A stretch of 64,000 nt of DNA from Rhodococcus rhodochrous. Its GTDB lineage: Bacteria > Actinomycetota > Actinomycetes > Mycobacteriales > Mycobacteriaceae. Both the position numbers and the translations under genes were made by a program. The notes under the pieces are model-generated. The model was given only the letters and a program-made list of their open reading frames with translations. It searched no databases and had not been told where the DNA came from. The stretch lies in contig NZ_CP027557.1 of the NCBI RefSeq assembly GCF_014854695.1, positions 4,938,891 to 5,002,890 on the forward strand, read 5' to 3'. Positions 35,076 to 43,315 of this stretch are shown piece by piece; position 1 is the stretch's first letter, and every line of letters begins with the position of its first letter.

Positions 35076-35746
35076 AGGTCCGTCCGGCGGGCCCTGCGCG
35101 CGGCGATGAAGTCGTCGACGATGTGCTCGCACGCGCGCCGGTCGATGGGCGCGAGCGTCGCGAGGCGGTTGAAGACGATCGGCCCGAGCAACTGGACCAG
35201 AGCCAGGTCGTAGTCGAAGTCGCCGAGTTCGCGGCGGGCCTCGGAGGTGGCGAGCACACGGTCGAACGACGACCGGTAGCGGTCGACGAGGATCTCGCGC
35301 AGCGACTGCAGTTCGGGCCGCTCGCTGCGACCCGGTTCCTTCGTGAGTTCGCCGAGGCCCGGGCCGAGTCCCATCCAGCACATCGCCGTCAACGGGATGG
35401 GCGCCTCCTCGATGATGCGTGCCTGGGCGGCGAGCAGTTCGACGAGGCGGCTGCGGAGATCGCCGTCCTCCGGGACCGGCGGCGCCGGTGGGAGGAGCCG
35501 CGCGAAGGCCGCGGCGACCAGCTCGGTTCCATTCGCGAAGTGCCGATAGAGGGTGGCCCGCGCGACGCCGGCAGAGGCGGTGACCGCATCGATCGTCACG
35601 GCGTCGGCACCGCCGGTCGCGAGGAGGGTGGTGGCGGCGTCGAGCAGTCGGGCGCGCGAACGCACGCGGCGCGGATCCTCGTCGCGCGGTGAGGCGGGCC
35701 GGGTCTCGACGTCGCGGCGGGGTTCTGCTTCGGGTTCGACGCTCAC
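35072..35746 (-). CDS. TetR-family regulator 2
   Basis: This 224-residue protein has the TetR helix-turn-helix in 'LLDAATTLLATGGADAVTID' (about 34-55), with recognition helix 'VARATLYRHFANGTEL'. The C-terminal helical domain is variable. It is divergent from a DHA2-type multidrug efflux gene, the common arrangement for a repressor of its neighbouring pump. The 111-base gap should hold the operator; no perfect inverted repeat stands out. Its stop overlaps that of the cyclase gene. Confidence 0.88.
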   Translation of the reverse strand: MSVEPEAEPRRDVETRPASPRDEDPRRVRSRARLLDAATTLLATGGADAVTIDAVTASAGVARATLYRHFANGTELVAAAFARLLPPAPPVPEDGDLRSRLVELLAAQARIIEEAPIPLTAMCWMGLGPGLGELTKEPGRSERPELQSLREILVDRYRSSFDRVLATSEARRELGDFDYDLALVQLLGPIVFNRLATLAPIDRRACEHIVDDFIAARRARRTDL

Positions 35747-35857
35747 GCTTCCAGTTGTAGTCGCTGAGAGCGAAGCATGTGTGAGACCGGTGGTTCAGTT
35801 ACGATACCGACAGTCTCGTTTCTGGTCCCGGCATTCCCCTCCCTCCGGAAGGCTCCC

Positions 35858-37375
35858 GTGTCAGACAGCACCGCGACCACCACCGCACCTCCTCGCATGA
35901 CGCGAGCCCAGATCCGGCTGCTCGCCGTCGCGTGCTCGGCCGTCGCCGTGGTCATCGCGGCGATGGCCTCGCTCAACACGGCCCTGCCCGACATCGCGGT
36001 CGACACCGGCGCGACGCAGTCCCAGCTGACGTGGATCGTCGACGGCTACACCCTCGCACTGGCGGCACTGCTCCTCCCGGCCGGCGCGCTGGGCGATCGG
36101 CTCGGTCGCCGCGGCGTCATGATCGTCGGCCTGATCGTCTTCGCCGCCGGTTCGCTGTTGCCGCTGGTCGCCGATGCACCGTTGTGGATCATCGGGGCGC
36201 GCGCAGTTGCAGGTGTCGGCGCAGCGTTGGTCATGCCGTCGACGTTGTCGCTGATCACTGCAGGTTTCGCCGAGGCTCATCGGGCACGTGTCATCGGCAT
36301 CTGGGCCGGTGTGGCCGGATCGGGTGCCGTGCTCGGCATGATTCTGTCGGGACTGGTGCTCGAATACGCGTCGTGGCGGGTGATCTTCGCGGGTTCCGCC
36401 GCCATCGCGATCCTGCTGGTCGCCCTGTCGTTCACCATCGACTCGTCGCGCTCGACGCAGCCGTTGCCGTTCGACTTCGGGGGCGGCACCCTCGTCGTCC
36501 TCGCCGTGGGCCTGTTCGTCCTCGGGGTGATGGAAGGTCCGCATCGTGGATGGACGGACGCGCTGACGCTCGGATCGATGATCGCGGGCCTCGCGGCGGC
36601 AGTCGGATTCGTCCTTGTCGAACTCCGGTCGAAGGCGCCGCTCCTGGACGTGCGGTTGTTCCGCCAGCGGGCGTTCGGTGTGGGCGCGGCCGGGTTGTCG
36701 TTCCAGTATCTCGCGGGTTTCGGTCTGTTCTTCCTCATCGTGCAGTACCTGCAGCTCGTGCTGGGCTACTCGCCGCTGCGGGCCTCCCTGGCACTGACGC
36801 CGATCTTCCTCGTCGTCATGGGCCTGTCGCTCGCCGTGCCCGCGCTGCTGACGCGGGTGGGCATCCGCATCCTGCTCAGCGCCGGCTTGGCGCTGATCGG
36901 CGTCGCACTGATCCTCATGGGCCTGCTCGACGCCGACTCCACCTACGTCGAGGTGGCGTTCGCGCTGAGCATCGCGGGTGTCGGCGTCGGTATCTGTACG
37001 GCTCCCGCGACCCACGCGATCGTCACCAACACTCCCGAGGACCAGTTGGGCGTGGCGTCGGCGGTCAACGACGCGACCCGCGAGATCGGTGCGGCGATCG
37101 GTGTCGCGATCACGGGCAGCGTCCTGGCCGCGGCCTACGGGCACGGCATCGATCCGGTGGCGCCGATGATCCCCGAACCGGCCCGGTCCGCCGTACAGGA
37201 TTCGCTCGCCGCCGCGATACAGGTCGCCGAGCAGGCGGGTCCACAAGGCGAGCAACTCGCCGAACTCGCACAGAACGCCTTCCTCGATGGCTTGCAGCAG
37301 GCATCGTGGGCAGTCGCCGCGATCCTGCTGGTCGGAGCGGTGATTTCCGTCTTCTGGGCACCCCGGCGCTCGTAG
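35858..37375 (+). CDS. DHA2-family MFS drug efflux transporter (14 TM)
   Basis: This 505-residue protein has about 14 membrane spans. It has 'QLTWIVDGYTLALAALLLPAG' and 'GDRLGRRGVMIVGL', the DHA2/EmrB-QacA motifs A and D1. A large periplasmic/cytoplasmic loop with 'QDSLAAAIQVAEQAG' precedes the last helix. The GTG at 35858 is chosen because GGAAGG lies 7 bases upstream; an ATG 27 codons earlier lacks a signal. It exports hydrophobic compounds by proton antiport and is likely repressed by the divergent TetR 2. Confidence 0.9.
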   Translation: MSDSTATTTAPPRMTRAQIRLLAVACSAVAVVIAAMASLNTALPDIAVDTGATQSQLTWIVDGYTLALAALLLPAGALGDRLGRRGVMIVGLIVFAAGSLLPLVADAPLWIIGARAVAGVGAALVMPSTLSLITAGFAEAHRARVIGIWAGVAGSGAVLGMILSGLVLEYASWRVIFAGSAAIAILLVALSFTIDSSRSTQPLPFDFGGGTLVVLAVGLFVLGVMEGPHRGWTDALTLGSMIAGLAAAVGFVLVELRSKAPLLDVRLFRQRAFGVGAAGLSFQYLAGFGLFFLIVQYLQLVLGYSPLRASLALTPIFLVVMGLSLAVPALLTRVGIRILLSAGLALIGVALILMGLLDADSTYVEVAFALSIAGVGVGICTAPATHAIVTNTPEDQLGVASAVNDATREIGAAIGVAITGSVLAAAYGHGIDPVAPMIPEPARSAVQDSLAAAIQVAEQAGPQGEQLAELAQNAFLDGLQQASWAVAAILLVGAVISVFWAPRRS

Positions 37376-37399
37376 CCCGCCCCTCTCTTTTCTTTCTCG

Positions 37400-37425
37400 A
37401 TGCCCGCGACGCAGGTCGCGGGCAT
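37400..37425. terminator. Hairpin after the DHA2 transporter
   Basis: An 11-base perfect stem (37400-37410 with 37415-37425) with a 4-base loop lies 25 bases after the transporter stop. TTGTGC follows, not a T-run. It separates the pump from the AurF-like gene. Confidence 0.75.
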
Positions 37426-37451
37426 TGTGCTGTGCGCGTGATCACGCTAAC

Positions 37452-37469
37452 CTGGATAACAGTTACCAG
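37452..37469. promoter_or_regulatory. Palindromic operator candidate upstream of the AurF-like gene
   Basis: CTGG-ATAACAGTTA-CCAG, an interrupted palindrome, lies 25 bases before the ATG of the diiron oxygenase gene. It overlaps the likely promoter or leader. The CTGG/CCAG ends match the palindrome upstream of the nearby IclR gene (39407-39422). Confidence 0.5.
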
Positions 37470-37493
37470 TCGTCACACTAAAAAGGTGGAGAC

Positions 37494-38426
37494 ATGACCG
37501 CATCGCTCACCCGCGAGACCAGCAAGGGCTTCATCCCCGGCGTCGCACTGTCCGATCGCGAAGAAACCGCCGGACGACTGCTCGCCTCGTCCGCACGCAA
37601 GTCGTACGACCCGGTCGTCGAGGTGGACTGGGAAGCCCCCGTCCCCGACGACAAGTTCGGTATGACCCCCGAATGGAGCACGCTCTACGGCACCGCGCTG
37701 TGGGACGAGCTCACCGACGAACAGCGCATCGAGCTGACCAAGCACGAGGCCGCGAGCGTTTCGAGCGTCGGCCTGTGGTTCGAGATCCTGCTCATGCAGA
37801 TGCTTCTGCGCGACGTCTACGACCGCGACAAGCATTCGCGTCACGTCCAGTTCGCCCTCACCGAGGTCGCCGACGAGTGCCGCCACTCGGTGATGTTCGC
37901 GCGCGCCGGCGAACGGCTGAACATGCCGGGCTACGGTCCGGCCCGCTACATCCACCAGCTCGGTCGCCTGTGGGGCCATTTCTTCAAGGGCGCCAACGCC
38001 TATGCATCGGTCATGGCTGCCGAGGAGATCCTCGACATGATGCAGCGCGACTTCATGCGCGACGAGCGGGTCCAGCCTGTCACCCGCGCGGTGTCGAAGA
38101 TCCACGTCCTCGAGGAGGCGCGCCACATCCGCTTCGCCCGCGAGGAGGTCGCACGCCGACTCGCCGGTGCGAGCCGCGCACGACTGGCGATAGAGCGCTT
38201 CAACACCGCGCTCGTGGTCTTCTTCGTCGTCAAGAGCATGATCCACCCCGACGTCTACGCCAATGCAGGCCTCGACCGCGAGCGCGCTCTGCGAGAGGCG
38301 AAGGGCAACAAGCACTATCACGATCGCGTGCGCAAGTCCGGCGCGAAGCTGATGACCTTCCTCGACAACGTCGGCCTCATCGGCGGACCGTCGAAGATCC
38401 TCTACAAGAAGGTCCACCTGCTCTGA
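37494..38426 (+). CDS. AurF-like diiron oxygenase
   Basis: This 310-residue helical protein belongs to the AurF (p-aminobenzoate N-oxygenase) family. The metal-binding pattern appears as 'TKHEAASVS' near residue 82, 'EVADECRHSVMF' near 122, 'AAEEILDMMQRDF' near 177 and 'LEEARHIRFAREEV' near 204, providing the Glu/His ligands of a dinuclear iron site. AurF members oxidise aromatic amines or carboxylic acids with O2; the substrate here is unknown. AAAGGTGGAG precedes the ATG. It is monocistronic, with hairpins on both sides, and convergent with an IclR regulator. Confidence 0.87.
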   Translation: MTASLTRETSKGFIPGVALSDREETAGRLLASSARKSYDPVVEVDWEAPVPDDKFGMTPEWSTLYGTALWDELTDEQRIELTKHEAASVSSVGLWFEILLMQMLLRDVYDRDKHSRHVQFALTEVADECRHSVMFARAGERLNMPGYGPARYIHQLGRLWGHFFKGANAYASVMAAEEILDMMQRDFMRDERVQPVTRAVSKIHVLEEARHIRFAREEVARRLAGASRARLAIERFNTALVVFFVVKSMIHPDVYANAGLDRERALREAKGNKHYHDRVRKSGAKLMTFLDNVGLIGGPSKILYKKVHLL

Positions 38427-38450
38427 CACGGCCTACGGGCCCATAACGAA

Positions 38451-38506
38451 CTGTGCGCAGTTCTCGTCGATCTCCCCGAAGGGATCCGAACGAGAACTGC
38501 GCACAG
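38451..38506. terminator. Hairpin between AurF-like and IclR genes
   Basis: A 17-base perfect stem (38451-38467 with 38490-38506) encloses a 22-base loop. Outer bases (ACGAA/TTCGT) extend it with one bulge. It lies between two convergent genes and probably ends both. Confidence 0.75.
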
Positions 38507-38532
38507 CCGTTCGTGGCGAAAACCGAAGGGCG

Positions 38533-39372
38533 TCAGCCCACCTTCTCGGCGGCCTGCAGGCTGTCGTCGCGCTCCTGCTCGGGGAACAGCGTGCGCGTGA
38601 TCTTCCGAGCGGTATCGGCGACGATCGGCGCCACCCACTCCAGGCGGGTCGAACGGGCGTCCGCTGCCAGCGACAGGGCGGCAACCGGGCCGTCGACGCC
38701 GCGGAGCGCGACACCCACGCATCCGATGCCCCGCGCGGCCTCCTCACGTTCGAATGCGACGCCACGACGCTTGCGGATGCGGTTGAGCTCCTGGTGCAGT
38801 GCGACGTGATCGCGGATGGTGCGCTCGGTGCACGGCACGAGCGCCTTGCCGTACAGCGCGTCGATGCGTTCGGGTTCGAGCCACGCGAGGATGGACTTGC
38901 CGGCCGCGGTGGCGTAGGCGGGGAACCGCCCGCCTACCCGCGAGGGCACGCTCGACGCGAGCTGCCCACCGACCTTGTCGAGGTAGAGCACCTCGTTGCC
39001 CTCGAGGACTGTCAGGTGGACGACGGCACCGGTCTGCATCGCCAGGTCGTGGAGATGCGGCGCAGCGGCCTCCCGGATACGGCGGTGACCGGTGTCGCTG
39101 CCACCGAGGCCGAGGGCACGCGGGCCGAGGCAGTAACCGAAGGATGCGTGCTCGATCCAGTCGCGACGCACGAGGTGGTCGAGGATGCGGTGCACGGTCG
39201 AACGGGGCAACCCTGAGCGACAGGTGACCTCTTCGAGAGTGAGGGCGCCGCGGCTGTCGAAGGCCTCCAGGATGAGAGTCATCCGATCGACCATCGATGG
39301 TGGAAGTTCTCGCTTCGACGAGGTTCCGACGGGCTCGAGCGCGGAGTCGACGGCGGTCAACTGCACCTCCAT
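38533..39372 (-). CDS. IclR-family regulator
   Basis: This ~279-residue protein has an N-terminal winged helix ('LTLEEVTCRSGLPRSTVHRILDHLVRR'-type pattern, about residues 45-75). A C-terminal GAF-like effector domain ('YLDKVGGQLASSVPSRVGGRFPAYATAAGKSILAWL' region) follows, typical of IclR. The start is uncertain: an ATG at 39370-39372 and an upstream ATG at 39402 are both in frame, and a GGAGG lies within the first codons of the former. A perfect palindrome just upstream suggests autoregulation. Confidence 0.87.
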   Translation of the reverse strand: MEVQLTAVDSALEPVGTSSKRELPPSMVDRMTLILEAFDSRGALTLEEVTCRSGLPRSTVHRILDHLVRRDWIEHASFGYCLGPRALGLGGSDTGHRRIREAAAPHLHDLAMQTGAVVHLTVLEGNEVLYLDKVGGQLASSVPSRVGGRFPAYATAAGKSILAWLEPERIDALYGKALVPCTERTIRDHVALHQELNRIRKRRGVAFEREEAARGIGCVGVALRGVDGPVAALSLAADARSTRLEWVAPIVADTARKITRTLFPEQERDDSLQAAEKVG

Positions 39373-39406
39373 AAGTCCTGGCCACGACCCTGCGCGCCTC
39401 ACGAAA

Positions 39407-39422
39407 CTGGAATCTGTTCCAG
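39407..39422. promoter_or_regulatory. Perfect palindrome upstream of the IclR gene
   Basis: CTGGAA-TCTG-TTCCAG is a 16-base palindrome with 6-base arms. It contains TGGAA-N4-TTCCA, very close to the known IclR-type operator TGGAAAT-N-ATTTCCA. It lies 35 bases upstream of the gene start and would support autorepression. Confidence 0.6.
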
Positions 39423-39749
39423 AACGTTAGCAGTAACAGCGGTCACACCGGAAGGGGTACACACAGACTGTAGGTACTCAGGAGTCAGTTTCCCGGGGAG
39501 AGTGAATCCCTATGAGTCTGGTCGGAATCGTGCGGACAGGTTATTGTCGGGACCGTGAGCAAGACGTACGAGCGCGCGAGCCGGTCGCCGCACCGTCGTG
39601 CCCACATTTCGTGTATCCGCGGGTGCCGGGCCCGCTGACCGCCGCACCCATTCCTGCCCCCTCCACACCGTCGTACGGTGATGTCGTGTGTGGGGCCCGA
39701 AGGTCAGCACGTCGACGATCAGAACACATCCCGAATCCGGAGCAGAGCC
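39423..39749. other. 327-base gap upstream of metY
   Basis: No coding sequence is supported. I looked for a SAM-type riboswitch, which commonly controls metY-type genes in actinobacteria, and found no convincing core. The gap is GC-rich apart from 39420-39480 (AT-richer, a possible promoter). Its length suggests a regulatory leader of some kind. Confidence 0.5.
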
Positions 39750-41060
39750 ATGAGCGACACCCCTGAAGCAACCGATCCCAGCGCAAACTGGAGCTTCGAG
39801 ACCAAGCAGATCCACGTGGGCCAGCCCGCCGGCGGCGACACGAAGGCCCGGGCACTGCCCATCTACCAGACCACCAGCTACACCTTCGACAGCACCGATC
39901 ACGCCGCGGCGCTGTTCGGTCTCGCCGAGCCGGGCAACATCTACACCCGCATCATGAACCCGACGCAGGACGCGGTCGAGCAGCGCATCGCCGCCCTCGA
40001 AGGTGGCGTCGCCGCCCTCCTGCTCGCGTCCGGACAGGCCGCCGAGACCTTCGCGATCCTCAACCTGGCGCAGGCCGGCGACCACATCGTGTCGAGCCCG
40101 TATCTCTACGGCGGCACGTACAACCTGTTCCACTACACACTGCCCAAGCTCGGCATCGAGGTCACCTTCGTCCAGGATCCCGACGACCTCGACCAGTGGC
40201 GCGAGGCCGTCCGCGACAACACCCGCGCGTTCTTCGGCGAGACGATCGCCAACCCGAAGAACCACATCCTCGACCTGCCCGGCATCTCGGGTGTCGCCCA
40301 CGAGAACGGGCTGCCGCTGATCGTCGACAACACGGTCGCCACCCCCTACCTGCTCCGCCCGCTCGAGCACGGTGCCGACATCGTCGTGCACTCGGCCACC
40401 AAGTACCTCGGCGGCCACGGCACGGCCATCGCCGGTGTCATCGTCGACGGCGGCACGTTCGACTGGACGCAGGGTCGCCACGCCGGTTTCACGACCCCCG
40501 ACCCGAGCTACCACGGTGTCGTCTTCGCCGACCTCGGAGCTCCGGCCTACGCACTCAAGGCACGCGTGCAGCTGCTGCGCGACATGGGCGCAGCGGTCTC
40601 CCCGTTCAACGCCTTCCTCATCTCGCAGGGTCTCGAGACTCTGAGTCTGCGCATCGAGCGGCACGTGGAGAACGCACAGAAGGTCGCCGAGTTCCTCGAG
40701 GGACGCCCGGAGGTCACCTCCGTCGCCTACGCCGGCCTGAAGTCCTCGCCGTGGTACGACCGCGCCCAGCAGCTCACCCCGCGCGGCGCCGGTGCGATCG
40801 TGGTGTTCGAGCTCTCCGGCGGCATCGACGCCGGCAAGCGCTTCGTCAACGCGCTGACCCTGCACAGCCACGTCGCGAACATCGGCGACGTCCGTTCGCT
40901 GGTCATCCACCCCGCGTCGACGACCCACTCGCAGCTCACCGGCGAGGAGCAGATCGCCGCGGGTGTCACCCCGGGTCTCGTGCGACTCGCCGTGGGCATC
41001 GAGAACATCGACGACATCCTCGCCGACATCACCACCGGCCTCGAGGCTGCGGGCAGCTGA
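39750..41060 (+). CDS. metY: O-acetylhomoserine sulfhydrylase (MetY-type), PLP-dependent
   Basis: This 436-residue Cys/Met-metabolism PLP enzyme has '[22 protein letters not shown]' near residue 70, '[10 protein letters not shown]' near 90, '[13 protein letters not shown]' near 115, '[21 protein letters not shown]' near 195 and the PLP Lys in '[12 protein letters not shown]' near 215. The length and the late '[19 protein letters not shown]' segment match MetY (O-acetylhomoserine to homocysteine using sulfide) more than MetB or MetC. The ATG is 39750, with GGAG upstream. It is followed by a clear terminator hairpin. Confidence 0.9.
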   Translation: MSDTPEATDPSANWSFETKQIHVGQPAGGDTKARALPIYQTTSYTFDSTDHAAALFGLAEPGNIYTRIMNPTQDAVEQRIAALEGGVAALLLASGQAAETFAILNLAQAGDHIVSSPYLYGGTYNLFHYTLPKLGIEVTFVQDPDDLDQWREAVRDNTRAFFGETIANPKNHILDLPGISGVAHENGLPLIVDNTVATPYLLRPLEHGADIVVHSATKYLGGHGTAIAGVIVDGGTFDWTQGRHAGFTTPDPSYHGVVFADLGAPAYALKARVQLLRDMGAAVSPFNAFLISQGLETLSLRIERHVENAQKVAEFLEGRPEVTSVAYAGLKSSPWYDRAQQLTPRGAGAIVVFELSGGIDAGKRFVNALTLHSHVANIGDVRSLVIHPASTTHSQLTGEEQIAAGVTPGLVRLAVGIENIDDILADITTGLEAAGS

Positions 41061-41080
41061 CCCCTGAGGATTCGAAAGAC

Positions 41081-41115
41081 GCGACGGCCCATCCCCTTTC
41101 AGGATGGGCCGTCGC
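41081..41115. terminator. Hairpin between metY and the membrane-protein gene
   Basis: A 14-base perfect stem (41081-41094 with 41102-41115) with a 7-base loop lies 20 bases after the metY stop. The gene on the other side converges, so it may serve both. No T-run is visible. Confidence 0.8.
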
Positions 41116-41135
41116 CGCGTTCGGCGTATGTGCGA

Positions 41136-41495
41136 TCAGTCGTTGCGTGCGAGCGCCTGCGCGATCCGCTCGGCCTGCGTGCTGCTCTCGAGCAACTGCC
41201 TGACCAGCCACAGACGCAGGACACGAGTGACCGCGGCGGCGAGATAGACCGCCACACCGATCAGAGTGACAGCCACGAAGCCAAGAGCGAGCAACTGGTA
41301 GGACAGCAGGTCACGGGTATCGGAGAGGGTCAGCGACGCAATGTAGACGACGAAGACCGCGACGGCGCCGATCACCATCAGGGCCAGGCCGACGATGCGG
41401 GCCTTTCCTCCCGAATCCGGACGGGGGACGTCGAGACCCAGCGCTGCAACGTCCTTCTTGAACTGTTCACGTCGCTCGTCGGCGAGTGCGGTCAT
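41136..41495 (-). CDS. Small two-helix membrane protein, displaced from the liv operon by IS630
   Basis: This 119-residue protein has two predicted membrane helices ('IVGLALMVIGAVAVFVVYIA', about 33-52, and the 'LLALGFVAVTLIGVAVYLAA' region, about 68-87), a cytoplasmic N-terminus with a helical 'RREQFKKDVAALG' segment and a basic C-terminal helix. Function is unknown. The ATG at 41493-41495 is favoured because AGGAGG lies 7 bases upstream; the ATG at 41499-41501 adds two residues. Before the IS insertion it overlapped the livF stop by ATGA (see livF), so it was the last gene of that operon. Confidence 0.75.
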   Translation of the reverse strand: MTALADERREQFKKDVAALGLDVPRPDSGGKARIVGLALMVIGAVAVFVVYIASLTLSDTRDLLSYQLLALGFVAVTLIGVAVYLAAAVTRVLRLWLVRQLLESSTQAERIAQALARND

Positions 41496-41505
41496 GGTCA
41501 TCCTC

Positions 41506-42570
41506 CTAGTGGTCCGTGGTTGAAGTGTCTTGCCGATCAGCCTTGGCCAGGATCTGGTCGGCTGTCTTGGTCCACACGAACGGAGCGCATCGGGTGTTCC
41601 AGCCAGTGATGAACGCACGGATCTTGGCGTTCAGTTCCTTGACACTGCCGAAGGTGCCGCGATGAATAGCTTGCCGTTCGATGATGCCGAACCACACCTC
41701 GACCAGGTTCATCCACGACGCGGAGGTCGGGGTGAAATGCACATGGAATCGAGGATGTTCGGCCAGCCAGGCTCGGATTTCGGCCTTCTTGTGGGTGGCG
41801 TAGTTGTCCATCACCAAATGCAGATCTTGTTCCGGATATGCCCGGTCGAGATGCCGAAGAAAGGTGAGGAACTCTTGATGACGATGCCGGGGTCGACACA
41901 GTCCGGTGACCTTGCCGGTAGCGATGTCGAGAGCTGCGAACAACGTCGACGTGCCGTGCCGAACGTAGTCGTGGGTGCGTTTCTCGACCGAACCGATCCG
42001 CATCGGCAGCATCGGCGCGGTCCGGTCCAGCGCCTGGATCTGCGACTTCTCATCCACACACAACACAATCGCGTTCTCCGGCGGGGCGAGATACAAACCG
42101 ACGACGTCGGTGACCTTGGCGACCAGTTCCGGGTCGGTAGAGAACTTGAATGTTTCACTGCGCCAAGGCTTGACACCGTACTCACGCCACGCCGCGGCCA
42201 CCGTGGTGTTGTCGATACCGAGATGCTTCCCGAGCAATCGACTGCTCCAATGCGTGACCCCGTACTTCTTCGGCGGCGGCGCGAGCGTCGCGGCGACGAC
42301 CTTCGCGTGATCAACACTGCGGGGCCGACCCGAGCGGTGCACGTCGACCAGGCCAGCGATCCCCGCCTGCTCGTACCGACTGCGCCACAGAGTCACCGTC
42401 GGCCGCGACACCCCGACCGTGTGCGCGATCTGCGTGTTGGACTCGCCGTCGGCCGCAAGCAGCATCATCCGTGCTCGCCGTGCCACGTCCGCACGGACGG
42501 CCTTGGAGCGGACCAACGCAGCCAGCTCGTCTCGATCCCCGTCATGCAACACCAAAGGAGCAACTCGCAT
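41506..42570 (-). CDS. IS630-family transposase
   Basis: This 354-residue protein has an N-terminal helix-turn-helix ('SNTQIAHTVGVSRPTVTLWRSRY' pattern, about 43-65). It has the DDE residues in 'CVDEKSQIQAL' (first Asp), 'LVMDNYATHK' (second Asp) and 'WMNLVEVWFG' (Glu). The ATG at 42568-42570 is preferred over an upstream in-frame start at 42612. The TAG stop (41506-41508) is built from the duplicated target TA plus one host base, so the final stop depends on the insertion site. Confidence 0.92.
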   Translation of the reverse strand: MRVAPLVLHDGDRDELAALVRSKAVRADVARRARMMLLAADGESNTQIAHTVGVSRPTVTLWRSRYEQAGIAGLVDVHRSGRPRSVDHAKVVAATLAPPPKKYGVTHWSSRLLGKHLGIDNTTVAAAWREYGVKPWRSETFKFSTDPELVAKVTDVVGLYLAPPENAIVLCVDEKSQIQALDRTAPMLPMRIGSVEKRTHDYVRHGTSTLFAALDIATGKVTGLCRPRHRHQEFLTFLRHLDRAYPEQDLHLVMDNYATHKKAEIRAWLAEHPRFHVHFTPTSASWMNLVEVWFGIIERQAIHRGTFGSVKELNAKIRAFITGWNTRCAPFVWTKTADQILAKADRQDTSTTDH

Positions 42571-42621
42571 GCCGCAGTATCTCAAACCTGACCGCAAAAC
42601 TACTTTTCCCACGCCGCACTA
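41507..42621 (-). mobile_element. IS630-family insertion sequence, 1.1 kb
   Basis: The element is bounded by TA at 41507-41508 and TA at 42620-42621, the expected IS630 target duplication. The ends are imperfect terminal inverted repeats: both begin TAGTG, then agree in CGTGG and AAGT over about 22-30 bases. It carries a single DDE transposase. Fusing the flanks at one TA restores livF and its ATGA overlap with the membrane-protein gene, which confirms the boundaries and points to a recent insertion. Confidence 0.9.
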
Positions 42622-43315
42622 GATAGGTGGTGGAAAGTTCTTCTTCGATCTCGGCCGGATCGCCGGTGCGCACCACCCGGCCCTGCAACATCAGCGCGGC
42701 ACTGGTGGCGATCGGGAGCACCGCTCGCGCGAACTGTTCGGCTACGAGAATCGACACGCCCTCGGCGGCGAGTTCGCCGACGATCTCGTAGATCTGGGAG
42801 ACGATGCGCGGTGCCAGGCCCATCGACAGTTCGTCGAGCAACAGCACCGTGGGATGGGTACCGAGCGCCCGCGACAGCGCAAGCATCTGCTGTTCGCCGC
42901 CGGACATCGAACCGGCCAGCTGCGATCGACGCTCACCGAGAACGGGGAATCGCGTGTACGCCACCTCTTCGAGGTCGGCGAGAGGAACACCGGTGCCGGT
43001 TCCGATCCACAGGTTCTCGCGGACGGTGAGGTTGGGGAAGATGCCGCGCCCCTCGGGAATCGAGCACACCCCCAGACGTGCGAGTTCCGCTGCGGACACA
43101 CCGTTGACGACCCGGCCGGCCAGCCGGAACTCACCCGACGAGACCGGATGGATCCCCGAGCACACGCGCAGGGTCGTCGTCTTACCTCCGCCGTTGGGCC
43201 CGAGCAGGGCGACCACCGCGCCCGGTTCGAGTACGAGGTCCACGCTGTGCAGCACCTCGATCGCGCCGTATCCGGCCCGGACACCCGATAGTTCGAGCAA
43301 CGGTTCGACGCTCAT
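42542..43315 (-). CDS. livF: Branched-chain amino acid-type ABC transporter ATPase, C-terminus replaced by IS630 sequence
   Basis: The 257-residue reading frame has the Walker A 'LLGPNGGGKTTT' near residue 40, signature 'GSMSGGEQQMLALSRAL' near 135 and Walker B 'VLLLDELSMG' near 160. The last ~26 residues are encoded by the IS630 end. Joining the flanks at the target TA gives the native end 'TTYLGG' followed by TGA, so only the last two native residues are lost. The ATG at 43313-43315 overlaps the livG stop (ATGA). It probably still works, but loses translational coupling to the membrane protein gene. Confidence 0.88.
   Translation of the reverse strand: MSVEPLLELSGVRAGYGAIEVLHSVDLVLEPGAVVALLGPNGGGKTTTLRVCSGIHPVSSGEFRLAGRVVNGVSAAELARLGVCSIPEGRGIFPNLTVRENLWIGTGTGVPLADLEEVAYTRFPVLGERRSQLAGSMSGGEQQMLALSRALGTHPTVLLLDELSMGLAPRIVSQIYEIVGELAAEGVSILVAEQFARAVLPIATSAALMLQGRVVRTGDPAEIEEELSTTYLVRRGKSSFAVRFEILRHASCSFGVA

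Noticed and set aside
39423-39749. A SAM-IV or similar riboswitch upstream of metY
   Set aside because: I searched for the conserved core by eye and did not find it. A covariance-model search would be decisive.
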